Part shown: positions 1 to 8,058 of the stretch, piece by piece | How the letters are laid out: every line of letters starts with the position of its first letter | How positions within the stretch are numbered: position 1 is the first letter of the stretch | Made by a program: the position numbers and the translations under genes | Origin: Ideonella paludis | Lineage (GTDB): Bacteria; Pseudomonadota; Gammaproteobacteria; Burkholderiales; Burkholderiaceae_C | Assembly (NCBI RefSeq): GCF_018069865.1 | Contig: NZ_JAGQDG010000006.1 | Span: 1 to 64,000, forward strand | Direction of reading: 5' to 3' | DNA: 64,000 nucleotides | The notes under the pieces: generated by a model | Databases searched by the model: none | The model's input: only the letters and a program-made list of their open reading frames with translations | What the model was told of the DNA's origin: nothing

Positions 1-1548
1 GCTCGCCCCAGCGGCACCAGCGCCCGCGCCGGCTGCGGCGCCGGCCGCCGCTGCGGCCCCGCGCCCGGCCAGCAGGCCGCCCACTGCCCCGCCGCCCAAG
101 GCGGCAGCGGCGGTGGCGAAGGCGCCCGTCAGGCCCACCGTGGCGGCGGCCAGGTTGGGGAACATGCGGGCCACTTCAGAGCCGCTCTCAAAGATGCCTT
201 TGAACACCGGCTCCACGGCCTTGAAGGCGGTGTCTTGCGCAAAGGCCAGCTCGTTGGCGGCCTGCTGCTTAGCGAAGCCTGTCTCTTGGCTCATCACGCC
301 AAAGGCGGTGTTGATGGCGCCGGTGTCTGCGCGGCTGCGCTGCATCACGCTCTTGATGTAGTCGCGCTGGCCCAGCTCGGCCACCAGGGCCATCAGGGCT
401 TGGCGGTCCTGGATCACCTGCCCCACGGCCTTGCCCTGCAGCAGCTGCAGCACCGAGTTGGCGGCGTCGGCCTTCTCGCCCGCCGTGCCCGCTGCGGCCA
501 GCTTGCGCTTGGCTTCGACAAAGGCCTTGTCGCGGCTGGCGACCTCGTCGACCAGGTCAACAAAGGCGTCCAGCGCGTTCACGCCCTGGCCCCGAGCCTT
601 GGCCAAACGGCCGGTGAGGTCGATGCCTTGCTTGCTGAAGTCGTTGGCGGTGTCGCGGCTGTTGATCTTGGCCAGCAGGTTCACTAGGTTGTTTCCGGCC
701 TCGTCCTTGGTGCCCGCCGTCGTCACTCCGGCCTGCATGCTGGCGAGCAGCCTGCGGAAGTCCCCCATGCCGCCCATGCCCGCAGTGCCCGCAGCGGCCA
801 TGGTTTGAGGCAGCCACTTGGCCATGTCGCGCAGCTCAAAGCCACCGGCTTGGCCTGCGGCCATGGCCTCATTGAGCACCTGGTCCATCTGCTCCATGGG
901 GATGCGGAAGCTCTGAGCGCTGCGCACGCCGATCATGCCCAGCTCTGTGGGCGTGGCGCCGCTGGCGGTGCTGCCCTTCATCAGGCGTGGCAGCAGCGTG
1001 ATGGCTTGCTGTGGGCTCATGGTGCCGCTGGCGATCAGCGCGTCCAGGGCCTCGGCGGCGCTGTCGCGGCTGCCGCCGCCCACGCGCACAGCCGCGCGGA
1101 TGGCGGCGTCCAGCGTTTGCTTGCCGTAGATGCGCCCGGCCACGTCGCGCTGCGCGAAGGCGGTGTTTGACATCTGCGCCAGGCGGGTGGAGTAATCCAT
1201 CGGCCGCTGGGTCATGGCGCCCACGGCATAGGCCCCGGCCGCGCCCCCGGCCATCACTTGCGGCGCAGCCTTGGCGGCGGCTTTGGCATAGCGCTCGGCG
1301 GCGCTGGCCACTTGGTCATAGCGCACGGCCAGGCGGGCCAGCACCATGGCCTGGCGCTCAGCGCTGGCGGTGCCCGCACCGGCCACGCGCAGCAGCACCT
1401 TTTCAAGGCGGCCCACTTTGCCCTCGGTGTCGCTCAGGGCCTTTTGCACGCGCTGCTGCGCCTCGACCATCGCCTTGGCGTCTTTGCCGCTCTGGGTCTC
1501 CAGGTTGCTCAGAAGCTGGATGACGTAGCGCAGCTTTAGATCACGCAT
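1..1548 (-). CDS. phage tail tape measure protein (partial, N-terminal 516 residues)
   Basis: The frame is open from ATG 1548 to the window edge with no stop, so at least 516 residues are visible and the C-terminus is missing. The start reads MRDLKLRYVIQLLSNLE. It is followed by a helical coiled segment and then the GMIGVRSAQSFRIPMEQMD / DMAKWLPQTMAA region typical of TP901-type tape measure proteins. Near the window edge it becomes Ala/Gly-rich and hydrophobic. It lies directly downstream of the tail assembly chaperone, as in Mu-like and other tailed phages. The protein sets tail length and acts in DNA entry. The call rests on position, composition and motif style. Confidence 0.85.
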   Translation of the reverse strand, partial: MRDLKLRYVIQLLSNLETQSGKDAKAMVEAQQRVQKALSDTEGKVGRLEKVLLRVAGAGTASAERQAMVLARLAVRYDQVASAAERYAKAAAKAAPQVMAGGAAGAYAVGAMTQRPMDYSTRLAQMSNTAFAQRDVAGRIYGKQTLDAAIRAAVRVGGGSRDSAAEALDALIASGTMSPQQAITLLPRLMKGSTASGATPTELGMIGVRSAQSFRIPMEQMDQVLNEAMAAGQAGGFELRDMAKWLPQTMAAAGTAGMGGMGDFRRLLASMQAGVTTAGTKDEAGNNLVNLLAKINSRDTANDFSKQGIDLTGRLAKARGQGVNALDAFVDLVDEVASRDKAFVEAKRKLAAAGTAGEKADAANSVLQLLQGKAVGQVIQDRQALMALVAELGQRDYIKSVMQRSRADTGAINTAFGVMSQETGFAKQQAANELAFAQDTAFKAVEPVFKGIFESGSEVARMFPNLAAATVGLTGAFATAAAALGGGAVGGLLAGRGAAAAAGAAAGAGAGAAGAS

Positions 1549-2167
1549 GGCCTGCCCCGGCGGTCAGGGCTTGCTCTTGAGGCGCTGCAGCTCCGCCGCC
1601 ATGGCCCGCAGCCGCGCCGTTGGCAGGCCCTCCAGCGTAGTCGGCGAGCAGCTCAGGGCCAGGCTGAGCCGCAGCAGGAACCCGTCCCACTCCCTCAGCC
1701 TGGCCCAGGGGCTGTGGGGCTTCTTTGCCCTTGCTGCTGGTGCCCGCCACGATGGCGTCAAAGTCTGCCTGGCTCATCAGGCCGTTGCGCACCTCGGCGG
1801 CCAGGGTCAGCAGGAACACCCGTTTCTCAATCAACCCCAGGTCATAGCTGCTGAGCTTGTCGATCAGCGGCAAGTCGATGATGTCTTGCCCAATGCGCAC
1901 GCCGTCACACTCGAAGCACTCGATGTGCCGCACCGTGAGTGCGTGCTTGAAGTCCTCTTCACTCACCAGCAGCTTGGGCACGCCACCCACGGTGACCACC
2001 CGCTCTGCTTGGCGGCAGGCCCAGCGCTCGTCGCCCACGTTGGTGTCACGCAGGCGCACCAGGCGGTATTTGATGGCCTTGCCGCCGTGCGTGGTGGCGG
2101 GCAGGCCGTGCTTTAGCTCCAGGGTGTAGAGGTCAAGGCTTGGCGGGGTTTGTGTGTGTGCATCCAT
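1541..2167 (-). CDS. tail assembly chaperone, Mu gp41-like (upstream frame)
   Basis: This is a contractile-tail assembly chaperone between tail tube and tape measure. The conserved part is the first ~130 residues (LKHGLPATTHGGKAI, RLRDTNVGDE, LPLIDKLSSYDLGLIEKRVF). After about residue 145 the reading turns into low-complexity Ala/Gly text, while another frame encodes a plausible C-terminal domain (next entry). ATG 2167 is chosen because it puts the upstream palindrome centre 45.5 bp away, matching two other units; an in-frame ATG at 2176 is the alternative. The in-frame stop at 1541 overlaps the tape measure start. Confidence 0.75.
   Translation of the reverse strand: MDAHTQTPPSLDLYTLELKHGLPATTHGGKAIKYRLVRLRDTNVGDERWACRQAERVVTVGGVPKLLVSEEDFKHALTVRHIECFECDGVRIGQDIIDLPLIDKLSSYDLGLIEKRVFLLTLAAEVRNGLMSQADFDAIVAGTSSKGKEAPQPLGQAEGVGRVPAAAQPGPELLADYAGGPANGAAAGHGGGAAAPQEQALTAGAGHA
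1564..1761 (-). CDS. tail assembly chaperone C-terminal extension frame (probable programmed frameshift product)
   Basis: This frame overlaps the 3' part of the chaperone gene and encodes PWARLREWDGFLLRLSLALS and LPTARLRAMAAELQRLKSKP, a normal amphipathic protein sequence with no good start of its own. It is displaced +1 (equivalent to -2) from the chaperone frame. It ends at 1564, leaving 15 nt before the tape measure ATG. Tailed phages commonly join two such frames by ribosomal frameshifting, and I recall that Mu uses an unusual -2 shift. The likely slip area is the A/G-rich run encoding SSKGKEAP, around 1725-1745. Confidence 0.6.
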   Translation of the reverse strand: MTPSWRAPAARAKKPHSPWARLREWDGFLLRLSLALSCSPTTLEGLPTARLRAMAAELQRLKSKP

Positions 2168-2203
2168 GCCCCGCATCTTCTTCGCCGGGGGGCACGCAGG
2201 CCC

Positions 2204-2221
2204 CTGTGAAGTGGTTCACAG
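2204..2221 (-). promoter_or_regulatory. candidate late-promoter activator site (palindrome TGTGAA-N4-TTCACA)
   Basis: TGTGAA 2205-2210, spacer GTGG, TTCACA 2215-2220, extended one base each side by C/G. It lies between a terminator (2250-2281) and the chaperone/tape measure unit. Its centre is 45.5 bp upstream of ATG 2167. It is one of four copies in the prophage, all upstream of virion or lysis units. It also matches the CRP-type core TGTGA-N6-TCACA. Confidence 0.65.
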
Positions 2222-2249
2222 CCCACCCTTGGGGCAGCCGAGCAGGCAC

Positions 2250-2281
2250 AAAAAAGGGGCCAAGGTTTGCACCCCGGCCCC
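2250..2281 (-). terminator. rho-independent terminator after the tail tube gene
   Basis: Read on the minus strand, GGGGCC (2281-2276) pairs with GGCCCC (2261-2256) across a 14-nt loop, followed by a run of at least five T. It lies 55 nt past the tail tube stop and just before the activator palindrome, separating the sheath/tube unit from the chaperone/tape measure unit. A second hairpin (AGCGCC/GGCGCT) lies nearer the tube gene at about 2286-2305. Confidence 0.75.
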
Positions 2282-2335
2282 TGCTAAAAGCGCCCCTGCG
2301 GCGCTTGCCTTGCCTACCTTGCCAAACTCAAACGC

Positions 2336-2698
2336 TCAAAGCCATTGCGGCTCAGACAGCACCAAAAAGGTCACGTCCACGGGGCCTGCGCCCAGGTCGC
2401 CCATGCTTGCGAAGGTGCAGCGCGTCATCAGCACGCGGCGGCCGCTTTGGCTATCTCGGGCGGTGATCTGCTCGTCGCGGATGCTGCGCAAGTCGTCGGG
2501 GCTCATCTCCGGGCCAAACTGCACCTGCATGCGCAGGCTGCGCGGGATACGGGCGCGCTTGCTGAAGTCGTCGCCCAGGCTGCTGGGCACGGCGGTGTTC
2601 TCGTAGCCCGCAAAGCCGCTGCCCACCACGCTGCCGTCCACGGTGTTCAGGCCAATGCCTCGCGCCACCACCTGGTCAAAGTGAAGAAGCTGGTTCAT
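2336..2698 (-). CDS. phage tail tube protein (Mu gpM-like)
   Basis: A 120-residue protein directly after the sheath gene. The size and the segments LNTVDGSVVGSG, RIPRSLRMQVQFGPEMSPDD and a beta-rich C-terminus fit the contractile phage tail tube family. The protein would polymerise inside the sheath to form the DNA conduit. It is separated from the sheath by 39 nt and followed by a terminator, so it probably ends a transcription unit. Confidence 0.85.
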   Translation of the reverse strand: MNQLLHFDQVVARGIGLNTVDGSVVGSGFAGYENTAVPSSLGDDFSKRARIPRSLRMQVQFGPEMSPDDLRSIRDEQITARDSQSGRRVLMTRCTFASMGDLGAGPVDVTFLVLSEPQWL

Positions 2699-2737
2699 CT
2701 CAAATCTCCTTGAATGTGTTTAGTCGCGGCGCGGTGC

Positions 2738-4237
2738 TTAGACCTGGCCCGCCACCACGTAGCTGGTGATCTCGGTGCCGTAGTGCTGTGTCACGATCAC
2801 CGGCTCGTCCACGATCTTCAAGCGCCCATTGGGGGCGTCGATCTCAATCACCAAGGTGTCTTGGTAGTAGCTCGGGTTTTGGCAGATGCCGGCATCGCAC
2901 AGCACCTTGTAGAGCCCGATCATGATCTCCTGCGCCAAGTCCTTGGTCATGATCTTCTGGCCCGGGATCGGCTCATCCAAGTACTGCGCCAGCTTGAAGC
3001 CCTGATACTTGATCTGGAACTCGGTGACGTGGAACCAGCGGTAGTAAGACATTGTCTTGATCCACGCCAGCTCGGCCATGCTGCGGTCTGCCGCGCCGTT
3101 GAGCGTCATCGTGTATGTCGTCACCGCGCGGCGCAGGTAGCCCGTGCCGTCCGTCGCCACTTGCAGGGGCATGCCGCCTAGCTGCAGCAGCGCGTTGGCC
3201 TCATCGTCACTCATGCGGCTGGTGTTGATCGGGCCGAGGTAGCCCGCCAGCTTGACGCCTGTCACGGGCAGCGTCGGGTCGATAGCGGCCAAGCTTTCGA
3301 TGGCGGCGCCGGCCATCGCGGCGGTCAGCCAAGGCGGGGTCAAGTCTTGCCGGGTCGTGATGCAGTGCACATGCGGGCTGTTGCGCCCATTGAGCCAGGC
3401 GCTCAGGGCCGCCTCGTTGCCGCGCACGGCGGTGATGACCTGGCCGTCTTGCATGTTCTGCGCCTGCCAGCGGGTGTCCATCTCCAGCTCAAACACGCGC
3501 ATGGACTCAGCGTCAGAGAAGGGGCAAACGATCTCGGTGGCCCGGTAGCCCACCAGGGCGGCGGAGATGCCGCTCATGCTGGGCAAGCCGGTGCCGCCCG
3601 TGGGGTTTGTCCAGGTCACGTTCAGCTCGTCTGTCAAGCGCTCTTCAGGGTAATAGCCTTCGCGCAGACTCAGGCTGTTGCCCGTCTCGCCGTCCCAGAC
3701 CATGGTGATGGTCACATCGTTGGCGGGTGTGCCCACGGCGGCGGTGACGATTCGTGTGGGGTCGGCGTTGATTGCGGCCACCACCTTGGCGGCCAGCGTC
3801 ACGGGCGTGTCCGTGGTGCCATAGCTCACTGCATAGCGGGTGTGGCCCACATAGACCACTGTGGTGCCGGGCACCGTGAAGGCGGCGCCGGGGGTCTTGG
3901 CGTTCTGGAATGTGAACTTGCCAACGGCTGGAGCTGTCGTGCCCGCGTTGAGCGCGACTGCAATGCAATCAATCGGCAAGCCCTGGCCCGCGTTGGCTTT
4001 GGCCGCCCGCCACATATGGGCCAGCATGCTGCGGGAGCCAAATTGGAGGTCGGCCTGCTCTTGGCTGTTGATGTTGATGATCGTGCCGAGCCCGGCGATG
4101 CCGGAGCCCGCCTTCATCCCGACAAGCAGCAGGCGGCGCGGCATGCCGCGCAGGCCACGGATAGCGCGGCTGAAGTCGTTCTTCTGTGCCACAAAGGGCA
4201 GCAGCCATTGCAGGCTGATGATGTTCGGGATAGCCAT
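2738..4237 (-). CDS. phage tail sheath protein (Mu gpL-like)
   Basis: A 499-residue protein of the length and layout of Mu-type tail sheath subunits. The N-terminus (MAIPNIISLQWLLPF) is followed by a variable middle (VTLAAKVVAAINADPTR), the LRRAVTTYT segment and a C-terminal domain ending near TSYVVAGQV. The contractile sheath surrounds the tube and drives DNA injection. It is flanked by DUF2635 upstream and tail tube downstream, the standard Mu-like order. It establishes that this prophage encodes a myovirus-type tail. Confidence 0.92.
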   Translation of the reverse strand: MAIPNIISLQWLLPFVAQKNDFSRAIRGLRGMPRRLLLVGMKAGSGIAGLGTIININSQEQADLQFGSRSMLAHMWRAAKANAGQGLPIDCIAVALNAGTTAPAVGKFTFQNAKTPGAAFTVPGTTVVYVGHTRYAVSYGTTDTPVTLAAKVVAAINADPTRIVTAAVGTPANDVTITMVWDGETGNSLSLREGYYPEERLTDELNVTWTNPTGGTGLPSMSGISAALVGYRATEIVCPFSDAESMRVFELEMDTRWQAQNMQDGQVITAVRGNEAALSAWLNGRNSPHVHCITTRQDLTPPWLTAAMAGAAIESLAAIDPTLPVTGVKLAGYLGPINTSRMSDDEANALLQLGGMPLQVATDGTGYLRRAVTTYTMTLNGAADRSMAELAWIKTMSYYRWFHVTEFQIKYQGFKLAQYLDEPIPGQKIMTKDLAQEIMIGLYKVLCDAGICQNPSYYQDTLVIEIDAPNGRLKIVDEPVIVTQHYGTEITSYVVAGQV

Positions 4238-4285
4238 GGTGTGTGGGCTCCTTCTGGGGGTCTTTAAACGGGGTTTGCAGCGGCT

Positions 4286-4522
4286 TTAAGCCACCAGCAC
4301 CAAGCAGCCGTCTTGCAGGCGCTGCAGGGTGTGGGCGGTCACGCGCTGGGGGGTGGGCTCACCGGCCGCAAAGCGCTGGCCGGTCTCCAGGTTCATCAGC
4401 GCGCCGGTCGGGTCCTGCACCGTCACTTGCTCGCCCAGGGCGGGCAGTTGGGGCGCGGCTGCGGGGCTGCTGGTGCCCTGCTCTTGCACTGCGGCGGGGG
4501 CGGTTTTGGCTTTGGCGTTCAT
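4286..4522 (-). CDS. DUF2635 small tail-cluster protein (Mu gp38-like)
   Basis: A protein of 78 residues with an Ala/Pro/Gln-rich N-terminus and the core VQDPTGALMNLETGQRF and TPQRVTAHTLQRLQDG. This matches the short DUF2635 proteins found just before the sheath gene in Mu-like phages. ATG 4522 is chosen because a GGAGCC-like ribosome site precedes it; a TTG at 4534 also exists in frame. The precise role is unknown, but its place implies tail assembly. Confidence 0.75.
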   Translation of the reverse strand: MNAKAKTAPAAVQEQGTSSPAAAPQLPALGEQVTVQDPTGALMNLETGQRFAAGEPTPQRVTAHTLQRLQDGCLVLVA

Positions 4523-4543
4523 GGTGGGCTCCAAGGGTTTGGC

Positions 4544-5140
4544 TTAGCGGGGGAACTGCACGTCCTCTTGCACTTGCAAGGGGTTGGGGTTGGGTGGCAC
4601 GGGCGCCTCGGGGGTGGTGCCTTGCCAGCGGGTTAGGTCGGTGATGTGCACCGTGCGCAGGTCAAACAGCGCGCCGGGCGCGACAAGGGGCTTTGCCTCT
4701 TGCTGCCAGCGCAGCATCCACAGCGCCAGGCCGTGCTTGTCCAGCGCCGGGCCATAGAGGTTCTCGGCATCGGCCTCGTCGTTCAGCGGGGCCAGGGCCA
4801 TGGTGGGGGCGTCGGTGGGCTGCCAGGCCTCCAGCAGCAGGCCCACCTGGTCGGCCAGGGCCATGCACTCAGACATGCGGGCCTCGCGGCTCTTGCTGTT
4901 CTTGGTCACAACAAAGGCGGCCATGCTCACCAGGCGCACGCGCCGCCCGCTCAAGCGCTGGGGCTCTTTGGCTTTGCGCCAGCCTAGGCAGGTGACGAAG
5001 ACGGCCGGGCAGTTGAAGCCCACGCGCTCGATCTCCGCCGCGCTGAACTCGCCCGCGTACTCGCGCACCTCGGCCACCTGGCGTGGGGTGAAGCCGGCGC
5101 GCAAGTGCTCGACGGTGGCTTGCAGCAGCTCCACGCTCAT
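4544..5140 (-). CDS. DUF1834 tail protein (Mu gp37-like)
   Basis: A 198-residue protein. FNCPAVFVTCLGW, VRLVSMAAFVVTKNSKSREARMSECMALADQV and the C-terminal RWQQEAK segment fit the Mu gp37 family, predicted tail terminator or tail completion proteins. It overlaps the gpG-like gene by 4 nt and is followed by DUF2635 and sheath, the standard tail order. Function is inferred from family and position. Confidence 0.75.
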   Translation of the reverse strand: MSVELLQATVEHLRAGFTPRQVAEVREYAGEFSAAEIERVGFNCPAVFVTCLGWRKAKEPQRLSGRRVRLVSMAAFVVTKNSKSREARMSECMALADQVGLLLEAWQPTDAPTMALAPLNDEADAENLYGPALDKHGLALWMLRWQQEAKPLVAPGALFDLRTVHITDLTRWQGTTPEAPVPPNPNPLQVQEDVQFPR

Positions 5141-5577
5141 GCTTGCGCCTTTCTGATCTCGGCCACCAGGTAGTCGCCAATCTGGCGTTCTGTGGCCTCT
5201 GTCATGCCCAGCACGGGGCGGGCGGGCAGCGTCACGCGCAGGCCGCGCCCCGCTTTGCCGCCGAAGTGGTGGATGGCCGCATACACGCGGTTAGAGCCCA
5301 CCTCCACGCCGTCTGCCGTGAGCTGATAAACATAGCTGTCGCGCAAGTGGCCCTTGGCGATCAGCGTCTTGCCCTTGCGGGCAATGGCGGCCTTGCTCTG
5401 GGGCATGGGCTGGCCATCAAACAGCTTTTGCTCGTGCAGGGCGTCTTGCACGTTGGCCAGCATCGTCTCGCCGATCTCGCGCCGCGCGGCGGCAAAGTGC
5501 TGGCGCCCCAGCAGCGCCAAGCGCCCCATGTGGCGCAGCACCGGGCCGTTGTCAAAGCGGTAGACAACGCCTGCCAT
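5137..5577 (-). CDS. phage virion morphogenesis protein (Mu gpG-like)
   Basis: A 146-residue protein starting MAGVVYRFDNGPVLRHMGRL. HLRDSYVYQLTADGVEVGS and IHHFGGKAGRG are typical of the gpG/P2 gpS-like virion morphogenesis family, proposed to act in tail completion or head-tail joining. It overlaps the DUF1834 gene by 4 nt. In Mu, gene G lies next to F; here it sits between gp36 and gp37 homologues, far from F. ATG 5577 touches the stop of the upstream gene. Confidence 0.82.
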   Translation of the reverse strand: MAGVVYRFDNGPVLRHMGRLALLGRQHFAAARREIGETMLANVQDALHEQKLFDGQPMPQSKAAIARKGKTLIAKGHLRDSYVYQLTADGVEVGSNRVYAAIHHFGGKAGRGLRVTLPARPVLGMTEATERQIGDYLVAEIRKAQA

Positions 5578-6167
5578 CACAAGCCCCCAAAGCGGGTCCA
5601 GTCGAACCCGCTCGCCGCTTGGCCGCTGCGCACACTGCGGCCGGTGGTGGTGGGCTGGCTGGGCTCTTGCGCGGCGGGGCCTGCCACCAGCTCCACGCGG
5701 CCGTTGGCCACGTCCACCAGCCAGGCGCGCCACAGCTTGCAGCATGCGTCCATGCGCTCGGTCGCGTTGTCGGCGTCATCAGCCAAGCCGCAGCGGGCCA
5801 GGGCCAAGCAGCAGTCCTCCAGCGTGGTGGCGGCGGTGGTGGCCGGGGCCAGGGGCAGCGCCACACGCTTGGCAATGTAGCCGTCGATCAGGTTGGTGCT
5901 CACTGTCAACTGGCGCTGCAGCCGCTCCACGGCGTTCATTGCGGCTGCTTGCTCCGGGCCGGTGGGGTTGCCGCCCCAGGTGCCGGTGCCTTGCACCACG
6001 TTTAAAGCGTCTTTGAGCAGGGCTTCAGTGAGCAGCCGGTCTTCATCGGCCAGCAGCTGCGTGGCCTCGGTGGTGCCATAGCGCTGCAAGTAGCGCTGGG
6101 CGGTGGCATAGGGGCCAACTGCGGGGGCGCTGCCGGGGGTGGCGTTGGGGTCAACGATGAGGGGCAT
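5577..6167 (-). CDS. DUF1320 head-tail connector protein (Mu gp36-like)
   Basis: A 196-residue protein starting MPLIVDPNATPG. The helical core (TLEDCCLALARCGLADDADNATERMDACCKLWRAWLVD, quoted here in parts: TLEDCCLALARC and MDACCKLWRAWL) and the order before gpG and gp37 fit the DUF1320/gp36 family of small connector proteins. ATG 6167 is preferred to the upstream in-frame start at 6236, which overlaps the SGNH gene end. Its stop is shared with the gpG-like start region, indicating translational coupling. Confidence 0.7.
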   Translation of the reverse strand: MPLIVDPNATPGSAPAVGPYATAQRYLQRYGTTEATQLLADEDRLLTEALLKDALNVVQGTGTWGGNPTGPEQAAAMNAVERLQRQLTVSTNLIDGYIAKRVALPLAPATTAATTLEDCCLALARCGLADDADNATERMDACCKLWRAWLVDVANGRVELVAGPAAQEPSQPTTTGRSVRSGQAASGFDWTRFGGL

Positions 6168-6181
6168 GTTGCGCTCCGTCC

Positions 6182-7996
6182 TTACACCACGTTCAGCACC
6201 GGCGGGGGCAGCTGGCGCAAGGTCAGCAGGCTCCACTCCAGCGTGACGGTGCCGGCCGCAGCCAGCTGCAGCTTGATGGTGAAGCTCGCCTGCGTGCAGG
6301 CCGCACCAGGGGGCAGCACAAAGGGCTCAAACAGCGCGGGCTGGTCGTCCAGCACAAGCTCAAAGGGCGCGGGCTCGGCCACGTTTTGGTCTTGCGCAAT
6401 GTGCGCCGTCAGCCGTGCGGCCACGCCGTCCACGGTGGCCTCGATGAAGTGCTCATAGCCGCCCAGCACGCCCGGCGCGCTTTGCTCCACCCGCAGGCCT
6501 GCGGCGGCTTCAAAGGGCAGGCCGTCAGCTAGTCGGGCTTGCAGCAGCGTCTTGAGCTGCCAGCTGCCGAAGCCCTCGTACTGCACCTGCCAGCCGTCGC
6601 CCGCAGCGCCCGTGATGACCATGCGCTGCACATAGCCCCGGCCGTCTGCGCGGGGCACCAGGCTGCACACCATGCTGCGCCCTGCGCTGCCCGTGGTGCC
6701 GATAAAGCCAATGCCTGGGTCCACCAAGCCGGTGGCCTTGTTGCCCGTGCTGGCGGGGGCCACCAGGCCGTCAGTCGTCCAGAAGCCCTGCACCAGCTGG
6801 CGGCTGGTGGCGCTGGCGCTCAGGCGGTCATGCACGCTGGCGGCGCGCCAGTCTGGCAGGCCGCCGCCCAGCAGCGGGCGCAGCGCGTTGGCGCAGGCCT
6901 CGCCCTTCTTGCGGCTGGCGCAGTGGTTGCTGTGGACGTTCGTTGGGTCAGCAAACCACTTGGGGTCGCCCATGCCCGTGGCGGGGTTAACGGTAAGCGG
7001 GAACTCGTCAACAAGCAGCAGGCGGGCGTTGCGCATGCGCTCTTCAAAAAGCCAGCGGTTCACCGGCAGCGCGTTGCTCATCTGCGTGGGTGTGAGCGTG
7101 GGCACCGCAGGCGGCAGGATCACCAGCACCCAAATGCCCTGGGCCGTGAAGTGCCGGATCATCTCCTTCATGCGCGCCTCAGACCCGGCCGTGTCGTTGC
7201 CCAGCACATCATTGCCCAGGCCCCACTCGCCGATCACCAGCTCGGGCGCCAGGGCGTCAATCTCTTGGTAGTACTGCAGCTTGCGGGCCGTGTTTTCACC
7301 GCCCATCGCAAAGTTGGCCACGAGGCGCAGCGCGCCGCCCAGGGCTTGGTTGCACGCCCGCCACCAGCTGGGCGCGGCGTGAAAGCCCAAGAAGCGCACA
7401 TCAGTGCTAAAGGTGGCATTGGGCCGGCCCGGCGCGGGCATGGTGAAGGTGCGCGTGCCGGTGCGGGTGATGGGGCCGGTGACGCGCCACTCTTCAGCCG
7501 CCGTGGTGGGGTTCTTCAGGCCCACGCTCACGCGGTGGCCGGTGTGCGCCATATGGTTCAGCCCGGTGGTGAAAGTGGCCACGCCATTGCTGATCACCAC
7601 ATCGGCCCCCAGCACGCAGTGCACGCGCTGGCCGGTGCTGCTGGCAAAGATCACGCTGCGCAGCCCGCCGGGGGGCAAGCCCACCACCTTCTTCAGGGCC
7701 TTGGCCTGCTCCACCGAGACCGGCATGGCCTCGGGTGCGGTGTAGGGCAACACCTCCACCGCGCTGCGCAGCACGGCCCCGGTGATGGCGTCTCGCACCT
7801 CCACAGTGCCGCTGCAAAACGCCAGCGCCTGGCCGCGCGGGTCCGTCGTCACCACATTGCTGGCCAGCGGCTCCGTGGCAGTCAGGCTGGCAAAGAGCGG
7901 CACCGGGGTGCCATCTGGCCGCACAAGTGCCAAAGCCCGCGCGGGCAGTACGTTGCCCTCGGGGTCGGTGAGTGTGATGTCAAAGATGCCAGCCAT
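6182..7996 (-). CDS. virion-associated SGNH/GDSL-hydrolase-like protein
   Basis: A 604-residue protein. The N-terminal ~110 residues look like an adaptor (AGIFDITLTDPEGNVLPARA). The middle carries SGNH-family blocks: NFAMGGENT (block II-like), GEWGLGND (block III-like) and DPTNVHSNHCASRKKGEA (C-terminal Asp/His block). The C-terminus is a beta-rich carbohydrate-binding-like domain. The usual block I GDS serine motif is not seen: the matching place reads FLGFHAAP. Such proteins may act on surface glycans during adsorption. It starts a unit behind an activator palindrome. ATG 7996 is chosen over 8017, which lies inside a hairpin. Confidence 0.6.
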   Translation of the reverse strand: MAGIFDITLTDPEGNVLPARALALVRPDGTPVPLFASLTATEPLASNVVTTDPRGQALAFCSGTVEVRDAITGAVLRSAVEVLPYTAPEAMPVSVEQAKALKKVVGLPPGGLRSVIFASSTGQRVHCVLGADVVISNGVATFTTGLNHMAHTGHRVSVGLKNPTTAAEEWRVTGPITRTGTRTFTMPAPGRPNATFSTDVRFLGFHAAPSWWRACNQALGGALRLVANFAMGGENTARKLQYYQEIDALAPELVIGEWGLGNDVLGNDTAGSEARMKEMIRHFTAQGIWVLVILPPAVPTLTPTQMSNALPVNRWLFEERMRNARLLLVDEFPLTVNPATGMGDPKWFADPTNVHSNHCASRKKGEACANALRPLLGGGLPDWRAASVHDRLSASATSRQLVQGFWTTDGLVAPASTGNKATGLVDPGIGFIGTTGSAGRSMVCSLVPRADGRGYVQRMVITGAAGDGWQVQYEGFGSWQLKTLLQARLADGLPFEAAAGLRVEQSAPGVLGGYEHFIEATVDGVAARLTAHIAQDQNVAEPAPFELVLDDQPALFEPFVLPPGAACTQASFTIKLQLAAAGTVTLEWSLLTLRQLPPPVLNVV

Positions 7997-8017
7997 GCCC
8001 GGCACTGTGCCGGGCAT
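7995..8017 (-). other. perfect inverted repeat overlapping the start of the SGNH-like gene
   Basis: Two perfect 11-nt arms, ATGCCCGGCAC and GTGCCGGGCAT, flank a single base. The hairpin contains the first ATG (8017) and ends on the second ATG (7996). There is no following T-run. It could terminate read-through from the upstream gene, shape translation initiation, or be chance. Confidence 0.5.
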
Positions 8018-8033
8018 GGGGCTAGCGGGGGAG

Positions 8034-8049
8034 TGTGAAACGCTTCACA
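8034..8049 (-). promoter_or_regulatory. candidate late-promoter activator site (palindrome TGTGAA-N4-TTCACA)
   Basis: TGTGAA 8034-8039, spacer ACGC, TTCACA 8044-8049. It sits in the 62-bp gap between the 824-residue protein and the SGNH-like gene. Its centre is 45.5 bp from ATG 7996. On the minus strand the 20 bases around it are identical to those at 14140-14155, and both copies are followed by a similar GGCACAGTG element just before the start codon. Confidence 0.65.
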
Positions 8050-8058
8050 GCGTGGGGG

